Assembly (NCBI RefSeq): GCF_921293095.1
Contig: NC_060259.1
Coordinates: 25,613,812-25,677,811 of the forward strand
Direction of reading: 5' to 3'
DNA: 64,000 nt
From: Ischnura elegans
Lineage: Eukaryota; Arthropoda; Insecta; Odonata; Coenagrionidae
Shown piece after piece: positions 47,101-62,100 of the stretch. The position numbers and the translations under genes were made by a program. Each line of letters starts with the position of its first letter. Position 1 is the first letter of the stretch. The notes below the pieces were generated by a model. It ran no database searches. It worked only from the letters and a program-made list of their open reading frames with translations, and was not told the DNA's origin.

Positions 47101-50100
47101 CCATTCAGGGTTCATAAAATTCACTTTAAATTAATTCTCTGCATTATATTTTTGAAGTTCCTTTTCAAGGTATATTTTTCCAAAAAGGGAGAAAAAATAC
47201 TTATAAACATCTCACAGGAAAGTAAACGAACGTTCAAATGGATGATGGTCACCAGGCAAATAGGTTTTAGTCCAATATTTGGTTGTGTTTGATTAAAGAA
47301 TGAATGGCTTCTGTTAATTACCACTCACATTGCTGTTTGAAAAAAAACTAATGGGAAAATTATCCATCATAAACATTTGAATCGGGTGAGTATCATATTT
47401 CTCTCAATATAGTCAAAGAAAATGAGAAAAACAAGGATTCATAAAGTTACTGAAGAGGGGAACAGGAAGTAAGAAGGACAGAGGAAGCCAAATTACATAT
47501 AACATAGATGAACTAATTCTCACAAACAAAAGACACACAAAACACAACTCACTTGTCTTCGACTATCACAGCAAAGTCTGGCCATGCCTTGTAGTAAAGG
47601 ACACCAGCCAGTTGACCAAAGGGAAGGTATGAAGGGTTGTACTTGATCAGAATTAGGAACAGATTTCTGCTCCTCGGACCACCATCGGAATATCTGTGCT
47701 GTCCTGGTATGCAAGGTATGCATGAGGTCCAATAACTGCCAACAAAGTCAAATTGTGAGAGGCTTTTCAAACAAATTAGAGGAACATAACTGTCTGAAAT
47801 CAAGCAAGTGACAACAAAATATGGACAAAATACCTCTTATTACAAAGGAGTAATGCTTGAAACCGTCAGCTGAGGAGAGAATGAAACACATTGGAAAACA
47901 TAACCTCACCTTCATTTAACAGGTTTGTGTCATTATTAGATGGTTGGCAGGTCTATAAGACAGTGCACAACTGAGTTTTGAAGGACTTCATGTAGCATAA
48001 CAATGAAAATTTCACTTACATGCCCTCCTTCTCATCGCATGAGAGATTTGATGAGAGGAAGACTTCTCAAATTATTTACATTTTCAAACAATGAGATGCA
48101 TCTTACTCCCAAGTGAGGAGTCAGAATAAAAGTCGCAAACAATAATTTACGTAAAAATAACTTGACTTTGAGACCAATTCTAATTTTAAACGCCATTGTC
48201 ACCTAACAAATTTTGTAGAAATCTATCCGGTAATGAATACAAAACTAAGGATTTTACATCATTATCAATAGAAACTGTTTCCACCCCTTTCCACCGTGTT
48301 CATGAGGTAGTTGTGTGCCAGCAGTCACAGTACACAAGGTCTGTTAGAATAGAACTGGGGAAAAATTGGTATGCTAGGAGGGTTGGAAACCAAATAATCC
48401 ACTAAGTAGTCTCCTTCAACACCTCCCCCAAAAGTGCCACCATTGTTGAAAGCATTTCGAGAAAGCCTCTTTTGGAATGAAGTTTAACCTGGCTGTCATT
48501 GCATCCATCATTTCCTCCCTTTTCTGAAATTGTGTTCCATTAAATGGTCTCTTGAGTTTGTGGAAAAGCCAGACATCGCAGGGGGTCATACTGGGTCATG
48601 CTAAAACCTGCATTAAGATTTAAAAAGATAGCTTATTCCTCTAAATTCTAAAAAAAATAAAGTACCTGAATAGATACTTGGTGGTAACTACCAGGAAGCT
48701 CTTCAGAATCACTTTCATCTGCATCATAGGGCATGGAAGTACTACTGCTGTAAAGGCTGCTGCGACTCCTTGATTCTGAAGCGTCATCACGCTTCCTACT
48801 TTGAGCCTTTTTACGGGATTTGGAAGGATTCTTTTGGGAACTAGACCTTCTCACACTTCTCCTTTCATCTGTAGTGAAGAAATAAATGGATTTAACAACC
48901 ATAAGCAATTAAAAATTACCTCCATAGTTTAAATACCTTAAAAATTATCTATAAAAATAGTAATGTAAATCTAAAGCCATTACTAAGGATAGCAGATTGA
49001 CCCTTTTTTATCAAGGAGGAGGATTGAGGAGATAAAACAGTAGGATTAAACAGATTGGGATGGAATATTCTTCATTAATATGACATGAAACTTCACCAAG
49101 CTGAGGGGTAAGGTTAAATCAAAACCATAAGCTCTGACATGGTGGAATGGCTCTACAATGGTACTGATACTGAACTTGGGGCTTCCACAGTTTTAACTTA
49201 AAACAAAAATGGTTGCAGCTGTTTGGTCATCTTCAGGTACAAACTCTTTGACACCATATGAGCCAATATAGAGGTAAGTGGAGTTGGTTGAGGGTGGAGG
49301 CTTTGACAAGAGAATAAATAAACATTTTATAACTAGGAGTTGGTACCATAAGATGGCTGATGACACACAATTCTTTGATTATAAAATCGAATCCATGGTA
49401 GTCAAAAAGTTGTATTTCATACCATTTGGTAACCTCTGTTAGGTTAAGCTGCAACATTAAACCACACGACTTATGGGCTACATATATCATAAATTTTAAT
49501 TAGCTTCCAATAGATATGAGGATAAAATTAGTATTAAAATTGAATTAGACTTTTGGTCACAAGGATAATCTTCTATCAGTAGTGCATGAATGATAAAATA
49601 ATTATTATAATAATTATTCATGTTTTCCACTCCATCGTCCTTAGGAAATTCATACCACACAAACATGTTTGAATGAACAAGGAATCTACATATCTATGCA
49701 GTTGGCTACAAATGCAATAAAAATATCAACTGAAAACATTAACCCTTGATTCAATGCAATAGAAAGTAGATTTGATTTGATGGCACAAGGGCACTAAGGT
49801 AAACGATACAATACTACAGGATTACAGAAATCCTTAATTTCACTTTAGAAAAAATATTCTTTTCGTTATTTCACATACAGTGCAAGAAAAAAACAGTATT
49901 CAAAGCAAAAATCAGAGTTAAACTTACTTCCATTCAGACTAGCTTCAACAAATGTACGAATGCAATGGACACAATTTTCAAAGTTGTAAGGAGTGATGTG
50001 AGCTAAATCCCTGACCAAAAATGCTAAGCTCTCGCAACACTTGACTAATGAATATGGGTCATGGCCAAGAAGTTCACGGTCATGAACTATACTGAACTGG

Positions 50101-53100
50101 TTCCCAGGCACAGGGCGAACTTGGAGAGGCTGAATTTCTCCCTCTCGACCAACCTATAAAAAATCAAGGTTCAATTAATTATACATGATAAAAGGAACTG
50201 ATATATATGCATAATCAAGACTTGCTGGTCATAAATAAAGCCGCTAAATAATTACTCATATTAATCAGTACTACTTGGAAAATCTACACTTTTCAGTCCC
50301 TCTGGCATAATTATTAGAAGAGTGATGAATACAATTCATGGTTTCACTGCAGATATGAGACAAGGGTTTGAAAGTTCAAGTTTCAAGTCTTGTCTAATCT
50401 TTGAAATTGAAATTCAATCAAATCCCTGGATTAAATGTTTAAATGCCCATAGCATGGTGTCTTTAAACAAGGGAGGGAAATATCACCCAGCTGCTGACAC
50501 CTATATTCCTTTTCCAAAGTCACTGATTAGGGACAGCATCATTGAAATTATGTGTAAAAAAATGTAAAGCAAGTATGACCATTGAATATAACTCATGTCC
50601 GACTTCCTTCAAATAAATAAATTATCTAAATTTAAAGGTTGACCATTTATGACATAATTGATGTTTACTTTCCTAGCATCACCCAGAATCCTTCCGTCAA
50701 ACACATATAAATTGGGTAGATTATAGGGATGGTCGGATCGATATCTCAGATCCAAATATCCACGGATATTGCCCTTCATCAGATACTTTGAATCCAAATT
50801 CACTGAAGGCACCGGATCTGGATCCGAAATTTTAAATTTATGCTTCAGCGAATGCAACGTCCTATACGAGGGAGTGGAAAGAGTTCCGATCCCACCTTTG
50901 CGTGTACCATTGCACTGCAATGCTTGTCTTATCCATGAACCATTCTGTTTAAAAGCTCTCTTAGGGGTTATGCAACAGAATTTACCTTACTGCAATTGAA
51001 GCATTTGCGGGTAAAACACAAGTCAGTATGCGGTGAGAAATTGACAACATTCGGGGGAATCTTATGTGAGGAATATTAAAAGTCAGTAAATAGTTTATCC
51101 AAAGATTGAAACCAATTTTCATTTCCAAACGCAAGCATAACATTTTAGATCCTGAGCTGGTAAAGATTTTATCATTTAAAAAAATGATTTGAAAGCTTAT
51201 AAAAAGGATTTTTAATCAGTAAAAATATTAAAATGTGTATGTAAATCTAAAAAGCATTCCTTTGATTGTATGTACCCAGAGGAAACTTGAATAATTACTT
51301 CGTTTTGTAGTAGAAATTTGAAAATGCATTTGGATCTGAAAATATCTGAAGATCATGGATCTGAAAATCATGGATCCATCCATCCCTGGTAGATTACATA
51401 GCTAATCACTCAAAAACTAATTCAATAAGAAGGTACTTTCTTCAAGACCCTTTATTGAGTATTCTTTAAAGAATAATTTTAAAATGTGATAGCAGCACAA
51501 CCCATTCTCTTCCACCTGCCCACTTGGGTTTGCCCTGTCATTCAAATAACATCTGAAGGTCCTGAGGTTGTGGTGGCCATTGCATCGGTCTGTTGATACA
51601 CTTGTTGCCCTCAGGAGGCAAATATGGAAGATGCATCTATAGCCAGGGGGAGAGACCACCCTTGAGGGTCGTTAACATTCCTTACATAGAGTGGAGGGTG
51701 GGCTGCAAAACGTGGGGCATGCCGATGAGGCAGCCAAAGGGAAGAAAGCATAAGTGTAAGATGTTGGTGTAGAACAATGAATGCCTCGACAGAAATTTAG
51801 AAATCCACTGTTCTCTTCTCTTACTCTCTAGAGTGAGTGAGTGCTAACAAATGCCCCCAAGGCTTTTTCACCAAGTTATAAATTATAAATTCTACCTTAA
51901 AGCTACTCTCATATTGAAAATGCAACTTCTACTTATTTTTATGCAATTTCTCTGCATGTAATTTCACGAGCAACTTAACAATGTATTTAACTGCATATAT
52001 TTAATGTTCGACGAGGGGTTAGATGGAAGATGGGACTTTCTAGTCCCAATCTCACCCAATAAAGACGTATTATTATTATTACAGTGGAACTTGGTTAGTG
52101 CGTTCCTCCTTAGTACGTTTTCCTCCTTAGTACGACGATTTCTCTCGGTCCCGGTACCATCGGAACAAAATACAGGTAAAAGTATTTGGTTAGTACGTTT
52201 GAAAAAATTGCGCTTTCCTGGTTAGTACGCTCAATTGCTATATGTGACGCAACCCGCAATTCGTTCTCCAGTATCTTCTTAAGCTCCGAATTCATGATTT
52301 AATTTATTATTACTAGCCATAAAAATTCTTGCATTAATTCTACATATCTTTCTTCGACCGTGATTTATCCAACTGCATTTCTCAATTGTTATGACGTGAT
52401 GAATAATAAAATATGGCCATTTATCAGGAATGTCTGACTATGCAAAACTGCAGCCAATGAGAAGCCGCAATTTTCCCCACCCCAAGCTCCTCACCTTCTA
52501 TTGCCTCTGCAGTGCCCACTGCGCACAAATTTCACGAGTGGGTTGCTATTGCATGATTTATCATGATGAAGAAATGAGTCTTTTCCAATTCCCACTTTAC
52601 CTAAAGCAGTACTGCACGACGTCAATGCTACGTAGTACGTGCGTATTTGACTACTGCTGCGGGAGCAGACGATGCTCTGGATTTCCACGCGAAGCTTAGC
52701 TTAAAAATACTTGATCTAGGCACGAAAGCAGACGACATTAAGCAAATTTTAAAAGTAAATTTCGACTGTATAATGTAAAATATTCTTGTAATTACCTCGT
52801 AATCTAATAATCTTGGGTGTTATTATTCGATATATCGATCGCTATAACAATCGATATGACTTTATTCCAGAAGCGAATGTGTACGGCTGTTGCCGTAATT
52901 TAAGGTTAATATAATTTTGTCCAATTTTTATGATGTTTAAAAATAACCCGTTGACATACTCAGGGTTGTTTTTATATTCTCCAAGTATGCTGTGACAAAA
53001 AAGAAATGACTTAGCTATACTTGTCCTCTTTCTATAAATACATGTAGGATAAATCACGGGAGAAAGACGCCGTTTTCATGTAATTGTCTTCGTGAAATCT

Positions 53101-56100
53101 ATGAAACATTGTGATTTTTTATTCACATGGTATTGTTTTTCAATGTAGCGCCCATTTTCTTTATTTTAAAGGTGAAAAGAGTTCAGGAAGGCGATCCTAC
53201 AAGAACTACCGATAGAAATTGTAATTGTGACGACTTTTCCACAGATTGCAATTACCCCGACTGCTATTTTTTACTTTCCTCGTTAGCACGTTTTCCTGGT
53301 TAGTATGTTCATTTTTTGTGGTCCCTTCAGAAACGTACTAAACAGGTTCCACTGTATTATTATTATATAGACCACAGAAAACCTCAGCTTGGCCAGTCAC
53401 TAAGATGAATAAATATAAGACACAAATATGGATCACAAACCAGTATCCATCCACCACTGCTAACAGGAGGTAAGTCTGGACTGGTAGGCCTGGAATGTGA
53501 AGTATGATGGGTGGTACGATGACTACGATGGTTGGAGCGTGTGTTCCCTGGACTAGAATACAGTTCTGAGTCTGATGTACAAGTCCTTTGACAACCACTG
53601 TCCTCATCTCCACCATATGAGCTGTCTTCACCATCAGACTTGGTACCTGAAAATTTGCATGAGGAAGAAGTAGAGTAGTTTCAATGCTTCAAATTGAATT
53701 GCCTCAAATCAAGCACAATTTGGTTTGTACTCTAACAGGAATACTTAGATAAAAAAGGATTCATGATGAAAATATTTGCAGAATTAATTTCCAATGGGGT
53801 GGCTCACTTGTACCAAAATCATTAAATTCATTAAAAGAATTCAGAAGATGGAGGGGAATGATATGTTATAATGAAAAAACTTCCCATTAGGTCATTTTCT
53901 AACAGGGTTAAAGTTGGAAAATACAAAAGTTGCCGCCCACTGTTCATGAATAGGTGATGTCATCAGGGCTTTGATTAATTTACTTACTTAGGGAGAACCT
54001 TTCATTGAGAGACAGAGTCACTCACAACAGTGTAAACAACAACAAACCACATGAGGCCCATGCATAAGGCTAACGGGTAGCTGAGAAGCAGTGACTTGCT
54101 AGCTACGAATTCAATATGTCATCAACTGATCTGTGAAAGGATTAAGGCTGTCGATTTTCCCTTGGGAATAGCTTGAGAATTAAGTAAAAAATTGAGAAAC
54201 AGAAAAATACAGTCATCTTTATTTTTTAAACTTGACAATAAATAAAATTGGTTAATGTAAAGTTGGAAACCTCAAGCATTTGATCTTTTATATTTTATTT
54301 TAGCCTTCCACAAACATGATGATGATGACCTGACAGTTAGCTATTACTTTGAAACCCAGGTTGCTTCAACAACAAAATATAATGTGGAACCAAAAAAATA
54401 TTTTATCATTTCCTATAATTAGGCTGATGAAGAGGTAATTATTAAATACCTAAGCTTAAGTCAGGAACAAATTCAGGCAGGCAGAAAACTTTTGCAAAAT
54501 TATACCCCAGCTGAACATTTATTTTTCCAACAATCATCAGTCTCCAATTTTGAAAGTATTAATCTATAAACTCACCTAAATTTTACCCTTGAATCAGGTT
54601 ACATAACTAAATGGCCACATAGAAAAAGAAATTAATTTTAAAATCTCAAAATAATGAGGTGGGATGATACACCCACCTTGGCCAGTTGATACTTTGCCCA
54701 CTTCTCCCACTATCCGAGGTGGGTGCGCTCCTGCTCCAACACATTCCAATAATGTGAAAATGATTGACCAGTCAGTATCGGAATGAATGTTAGCAGCACT
54801 TGTCTTCAGGATATCAAACAGCCCATATGCAATTTGCCGAGAAATCCGAGCTAATGTTTGAGACTTTAGGAGAAGAAGCATTCTTAGAGACTGCAACACC
54901 TGAAACCAACAATAAAACTTACATTAATTTGAACAAGTATGTAAAAACATTTATTCTTGAGAAATGAATAATAAGGAAACTCAGCAACGATAAAATCTGA
55001 GGATTAAAATCAGTGCCTTCAATCGAGAAGCAGATACTCGTCAAATACCATCCATTATGGTAGAATGCAAAAAACAGCAGTATGATACTCTGGGTTGTTT
55101 AAAGGGAACATGTTACTTAAGTGGATGGAATGGTTGGCTGCTGACAGAAAGATAAAAGGTTCAAAGCTAGAGTGAAGTCCTTGGACACCCTGACACAAAT
55201 ATCCTCAAAATGCAAGGGAGCACATGGAATGGGAATGCAGTAGACTCTCATTGATACCAACAACGTTATTACAAAGTTCTCGTAATTACAAAGCAAATTG
55301 TTAGTCCCGACGAAAAGGCTTATCCAATCTATAGTACGAGAGAAGTTTTTTTTTTCAACCTCCGGTTGCTCGGAAAAAACATCATACAAGCGAGAGGCAG
55401 GTTCTGCGCTGGTAGGGCAATTGCGCGTCCTCCGTACCACACCCTTAAGTCATTTCTGACCTTAAGTTGTTAGTTTAAGGTTAGTAGTAATCTCATTAAC
55501 TGCACTGCCTCATTTGATTCTCCAGCTACTAGTGTGCACTACGGAGATACAGGCAGAAAACTCGCCAAATACCTTCAGCATTATTAGCTAATATGTATTA
55601 TGTTCTCTGTGTCGCTCTTAAAGATAACCATTCTCAATAGGGTAGTTTCCTTCATCAACGAAAACGAAAGGCATTGATTGCGATTCCTTACCCACCATTA
55701 GTGTATTCATGATATACAAATTATTTGGTTTTAGAAATACCGGTTTAGACGAATGGCAATGGTCAATTTTATCCTCATTTGAAAAAGGCCAGATTGGCAC
55801 CCATGTGATGCCACTCCACGTGACGTCACAGGAACCTAGTTTCTATACGAGTAGATAGGAGTTTTACATCGTCTGAGGTTACCAATGCATGCATGAGGCA
55901 CAGAGCTCAGGGAAACTTAAGCCCAGCCTTAATAATCACCTATTAAAACTGGCTAAGGTCAGAAAGTTTTCTTCATTTGATAAGGTATTAATAGTCCTTA
56001 TTCACGCCAAGTGCTACCAGCTAGCATCCTGCGTCGTATCAGCTCTTGGAGTCTCGCCCCAAGGTCACCTCACTTGTGGCAGCAGGAACCAGAAAGACGT

Positions 56101-59100
56101 CACACGGAGTTTCCCCGGCATTCATACTTACCCGTCGCGTTTTCGCACGCTTGAAAGTTTTCACTTGTCATTTAATCGCGAAAAATAGATATTGTCATTT
56201 AAAAATCTAATAGCGTGAAATACGTACTCCAGGAGTAATAATCTTTCGATTTAGGCAATAAAAAAATAATAGGAAACCACCCTATTGTTCAAGCAATCTA
56301 AGCCTGGCACGCTGCCTCCGAGTCTCCAGTGGCTCCCAGCCTAATTTGCTCAACATCTGGGTAATGCTGTCTGTATGCCCCTTATGGTTTTTGAGGAACC
56401 ATACAGCCTTCTTTTGTACAGTGAGTCCTCGATCTACGTCACCCCGTTTAACGTCATTTCGCGATAACGTCACGAAAATTTTGAGACCGTCATTCGTTTA
56501 TCGCACCTTTGTTTCGCAATAACGTCAGGTCTGGTCAGGTCTTTTAAATTTCGCGCAAGAAAAAATGCGAAGCGGCGGGCGTTGCAGGTTGTTCGTTTTG
56601 TGGGCGGTAATACAGTCAGTCTAAACGAAGTGTAAAACGGTGTGTTTATTGTCAATTTCGATTACGTTTATAGCAAATTTTCTGCAAAATGAATTCTTAG
56701 GTAGGTGTGCAAATGTTAAGTGCGTAAATGTCAAGTAATGTTTTAGCAAATTTTACTTGACATAACGGTTTTCTGGAACCTGAAAAGTGATTTGTAGGAA
56801 TTTTTCCGGGTAGAACTCGGAGTATTTGTCGTCACTTTTTCGCCGTGTTTTCAATAATCTTGGTTCCTGTAACTGCGACGATGTTTCAGCGATGATGATG
56901 ATGCCGAGGCGATGATGCCGCAGTGACCACCATAGCGAAGCCGAAAAAACAAACGCGGGAAGATACAAAAATGGAGAAGGATGTACGTCGCTGCTGGTAT
57001 TGCCGTCAATGAAGACAGGGACTCGTGTTTATGCCACAGTTTGGCATTCCCATCGTAAGAAATGGCCCAAATATGATACGCTAAAATTTTTTCGCATAGG
57101 AATTGTGAGGTCTAGGAGCCTATATTCACTTTTTACATTGTTTCTTATGGGATATTGTGCTTCGATTAACGTCATTTCGTTTATCGTCACATTTTTCAGG
57201 AACGGTAAGTGACGTTAAACGAGGACTCACTGTATTTTGTTCAGTTTGCGGATTAAGTTCTTCTGCACCGGATCCCATACGCTCGCTGCATATTCAAGGT
57301 GTGGTCGGATGAGTGTGAAATAGCACCTTTCTCTTACTTTCTCATCTGAAAATCTTCCCACAATACACTAGACGAATCTTAAATTCTTCAGGGCTATGCC
57401 GCAAGTATTTCTTATAAGTGTTCCCCACAATAGGTTCGAGGTTATTGTAACTCCTAGGTACTTCACTTCGTCTGTTGTTTGATATTTTAACTGGCTTAGC
57501 ACAGCTGAAGTCTGTTATGGTAAGAGCTGCCACACATCGAAAAACTGCCCATTATAACAAAAATTCATCATCGTCTAAATTAACTGCAAAATGCCTCTAT
57601 AACTTCAGATTATCCACAATGGCTTTTTCCTCCCCAGGGAAAGATAAATGAAGGTCTACTTAAGTGCCTAGAAATGTTAGCTCATTAAAATATACTTACC
57701 ACAGGGCTCATATCTTCACGCCGCATTAAAGCACTAGCTAACCTCAGCAAACCAACAACTGAACGCTCCATAAGAAAATGCAGATCACACACAGCAGCAC
57801 CCATCAATAGACTATAGATATGATCACGTACACCCTGCCAAATGCAGCCCACTCTATCCCTGAAAAATCAGAGAAATCAAAATATAACCAAAAGTTTAAA
57901 TAAACCATTGGTAATTTTTATAGAATTAACTGTACCCATAACCGAAATGAACAATCCTTAACCACACACATTACATTTTACTATTTGAAGCGGGAAAATA
58001 ATATTGAAGAGGGCAGGGTAGGAAAAAGTAAGTAGGGATTAGGGAAGGGATTGACGGGGACTTATTGAGCGGCTGCTAGATGGTTAAACCCATGATTGGT
58101 TGATTAAACATCAGATAATAGGCACACTAATGAGTAGAGGTCGGTGAAAGTGGTTTTATTTTTTGCTAAAATTCGTTTTAAAACCATGTGACTTCAGTGT
58201 TATAGAAAATCTTGGCGGTGTTCTTATAATGCTACAATTTTCCCACGTTTATAAGCATTTTATTATTTTATGGTACACATTTCATGAATACTTATACTTT
58301 TAGTTAGCATTTTACATAACATTTAACACAATTTCGATTATACAAAATTTCTGATAAAACTAAATGAAGGAAATGGTTCAAGTTATATTGGTTCAAGGTA
58401 TATGAATGGTTCAAGTATGTAGTCTTGGCGAATACGATCAGCAAATGGCAAATCCCCACTACCTTAAATGTGTTTACTGCGAGAGCCATTCTAGAATTTT
58501 TGGATTGTGAAGTTTCTCTACACTAAATAAAGCCTTTAAAAATGCTTCAGTAGTGGCAACAGCAAGCTCCTCCTTTGCTTTCTTTCACTGAATGACTGTG
58601 TTTTCAAATGATAGCTGTCGTTTTGCGGGTCCCCTTTCTTTCGCATGTTTATGTGTATCGCTATTGATGTGCTTTAACAACATTTCACATCTTTCAAATT
58701 CAAATCTTTTACCGCAAACTTTGCACAGTAATACTCTTGTCTTTCACATAAAATCCTTCTCAGCTGAATTTACTTGCCCTGGTATGAACATTATCACTAG
58801 CTTTTGGCATTTTAAAATTTCTATCCTTCTTTTGATATTTAAAGCTGGAACTACGACAAAAAAACAGTCCAACCGCAAAACACAACCTGTCACGATGGTG
58901 TTTTCAAACTGAATGCTGGGTAGCTACGGTATAACCATAGTACTGTAACTTACAAATTGACCGAAATGTTTCATGTCATGGGTTCCCTTTCGATACCCCT
59001 CACCCAGATGTTGAGGGAAGGTAAGACAGCAGCTAGATGCAACAAAATCACTTAGTTTTGATTACAGCTGTTGCCAATCAGTCAGGAAAAGGAGTGAAAG

Positions 59101-62100
59101 AAGCACACTTGATAAAACATAATCGGATTCAAAGAAACTTGAAAAATTATTTTCCATTTATGGATCCTGAAACATCTAGAATGAGACGCTTTCTCACCTG
59201 AATAATTAGATTTTAGATTTGGCCAATGTCGAAATGATTTTTTTTTGCATTGTAGCTCAGTGTAGAGCCGAATATCCGACAATCCGTCCGTTAATAAGGA
59301 GAACCCCCTCTCCTCCTATCTTTTCTGTTCTTTCCTTCCCTTCCTCCACTGCTAGCGCATTGTGCTTTCAAATAACTATATGTGTCTATGGATGTCTTTA
59401 AACGAATCAAATCATGCAGTTGACGGCACGGTGCCGTTGACAGCCGCCGTGGTCACCACGGCGCCAATTTCAATCCTGCCTGACGGTGCGCCGTCTACGG
59501 CGTGAAATACAGGCAGTGCTACATTGAGGCCACTTTCTGACGAAATGTCTTTTCGCCGGCCGCTGTTCACGTCACGACGCCGTGAAATTCAGGCTGCTTT
59601 CAGACGTGACGACTCTCTGCCGCGCTGTGTGCCGAGCCATGAACGGCGGCCCGGTCCCAGCCAGCGGCCGTGTTTGAGTCAACGAAATTGTTACATTAGA
59701 CCCACACTCAAGGTTTTCCTGCAACAAGTTGTCCAATAACTCTGTCTAATGCGTCGCAGTGAGTCACCGGAATTACTGCTCGGCATTGACGCGTACCAGG
59801 CGCGTGAGCTTGTATTTCCCCTCTTCCGCGGCCGCGTTAAATTTCTTTCCGCACATTTTTAATTCATAATATCTAATTCTTCGGGTAAGAAAGTGCCTCA
59901 TTCTAAATATTTCAGGATTGATACATGGGAATCGAAGAGAGAGCCTGTGATAAATTTAACAGCCAATTCTGGCGGAGAAATCACTACAGTGTGCGATATT
60001 ATGCGGATGCGTTATGCGAGACTAATCAAGCTAACTGACCTTGGAATCGTAATGAGATTGAGCAAATAAACATAGGCTGTGTTAAACAATGAAGGCTTAG
60101 GCTTTAATAGATTATGACTCATTAGATGTGATTTTTTTCGCTAATCCACCTAAAGTCGCCAAAAACGCGAAATTTTGTTTTTATTCACCGATTTCGCGTT
60201 ATTTCGCTATATCGTGTCTCGCAAAATTCAAAGACCTCTACTAATGAGTACCAACGCTAAAAATTGACAAAATTTTGGTAAAGACAGGACAAGGGGATAG
60301 AATAATAAATGAAATTACATCACATGCTAGGGTAACATTTGAGCTACAAAATGAAGTCAAATGAAAACATTTCAAATCAAATTGAATTCATTCCATTAAT
60401 ATAAGACACAGTCTCCAAAACTTACAAATCAGATTAAATGGACCTAAAAACAATTTTCCATAAAACTTATTCGAAGAATTCATAGAACCACAAAGCAAAA
60501 AGTAGGGATTAAAAAAAGTACCAATGGCATAATTGATATATTTAAAGGGAAATTTCTGATTTCACAATTCAAAAACAAATATTTAAGATCACATACTCAT
60601 TTTGGGGTCACATCATTCGATATTGCTTGTGAAATTAATTTTATAAATTGAATTTCACCCAATTCAAGAATATTTTATTTTGAAGTTTTTTCAATGCTAT
60701 AAGCTTATACCGTATAAGCGCGTGTAAGAGGCGCACCTTTTTTCCCAGATATTGCAGCCGAAAATGGGGGTGCGCCTCTTACACAAACTTCTTATCTTCC
60801 CCCCCTCCCCTTCACCGGTTGCAAGTTCAAGGGGAACTGAGTGGCCTTGGTTTTCAGCGTGAGTCAGTCATCTGAAACCCTGGGTCAAAATCAAGCGGCA
60901 GGCAGGGGAGTTTCTCCCTTAGTGACCTATTTTTAAAATGCTCCTGTTTGAATTTCTTGCAAGCATCGCGCCGTCACGTCAGTACCCCAGAGGTGAACAT
61001 TGAAAAGATCGCGCGGGGTGATTCGCTCCGGAGCGCGCGCTAAATTTATTGCCACGAGTGGGCATCCCGCGGCATTTATACTGCATATAGTAATATTGGT
61101 GTCAAAATCTGCGGTTGAAAAAATTCGAACGAGTGTGCTCATTGTTGGACTTAATGGTGGATAGAAGAAATCGGAAATGTTTATAAGTGAAGAGCGCTGA
61201 AGGAGAGGTCGAGGGGAAGAGGGCTCCCTCCCCTCCGTATTTAAAGCTACGAGTGAAGGAGCAAGGGAAGAACACGTCCGATCTTGCATGTGACGTCGTT
61301 GCCTTTAAAGCGAAGGGGCGAAGGCGCAGCAATGTGATGTACGCAGTTTGCGTTGCCTGAGTTTCCAGTCCGTCTCGTCTTGTTTGAATGCGCTTATGCT
61401 ACGCTTGTTTCTTCTGAAATTGTGCTGTTGGACTATGTTGAATATTAGTAGCCTTATTTTAGCTATAAATCTTTGTATCAATCAATTAGAGCTCAAAAAA
61501 CTTAAATGCTGTAAGATATACGTCGCGTTAGGTCTAATTCTTTTTAGAACCTCGGGCGTGTCATACAATTGCTGAAAGATATCAAGATATCTTCGAGCTC
61601 AGAAGGTGACTCACGTAGCATTTGACCTCCAGAAACTCGGGGAATTGAACCTGGTAGACCGAAAAAGGTCAGTTGGTGGAATGGGGTAGGGATGAAACAC
61701 GTTTCCATTGTTCCCCTGTAACTTGATATTTTCCTGTGGAGTCTCGGAAAGGAAAAAAACGGCAGAGGCATTAGCTGATGGAGAGCCGAGTGTAGTTCCG
61801 TTAGGCCCCTTGCACACACACCGATTTTGGACGGCCGGTAAAATATTGGCCGATATTTTACCGGTGAAGCGATGCTTGCACACACGCTGGATTTTTACCG
61901 GTCAAACGATACGTTGCTAAGTTTTTGAGCCGGCGCCGGCGATCCACAGTGACAATAGCCGGCAGCTAACCGGCATTTTGCCGGTGCCGGCGTGTGGTCG
62001 GTACGTGTGCAAGCTCCAATGCTCTCCCATTGTTCACCATTGGAATATGGACGGCCGATATTTACCGGCCGTCCAAAATCGGTGTGTGTGCAAGGGGCCT

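Larger units (their letters stand above)
46592..49927. other. GBF1 introns with no recognised element
   Basis: Apart from the exons at 47553-47735 and 48666-48868, this part shows no terminal repeats or coding motifs. It is the least invaded part of the gene. Confidence 0.4.

Noticed and set aside
53338-53634. 98-codon minus-strand frame rich in Val/Ile/His
   Set aside because: It is the wrong frame over a GBF1 exon; the correct frame gives RTCTSDSELYSS and fits the splice phases.
55117-55440. Possible Tigger-like element with an end near 55228
   Set aside because: The end-like sequence has no flanking TA and no partner end, and the overlapping frame has no transposase motif.
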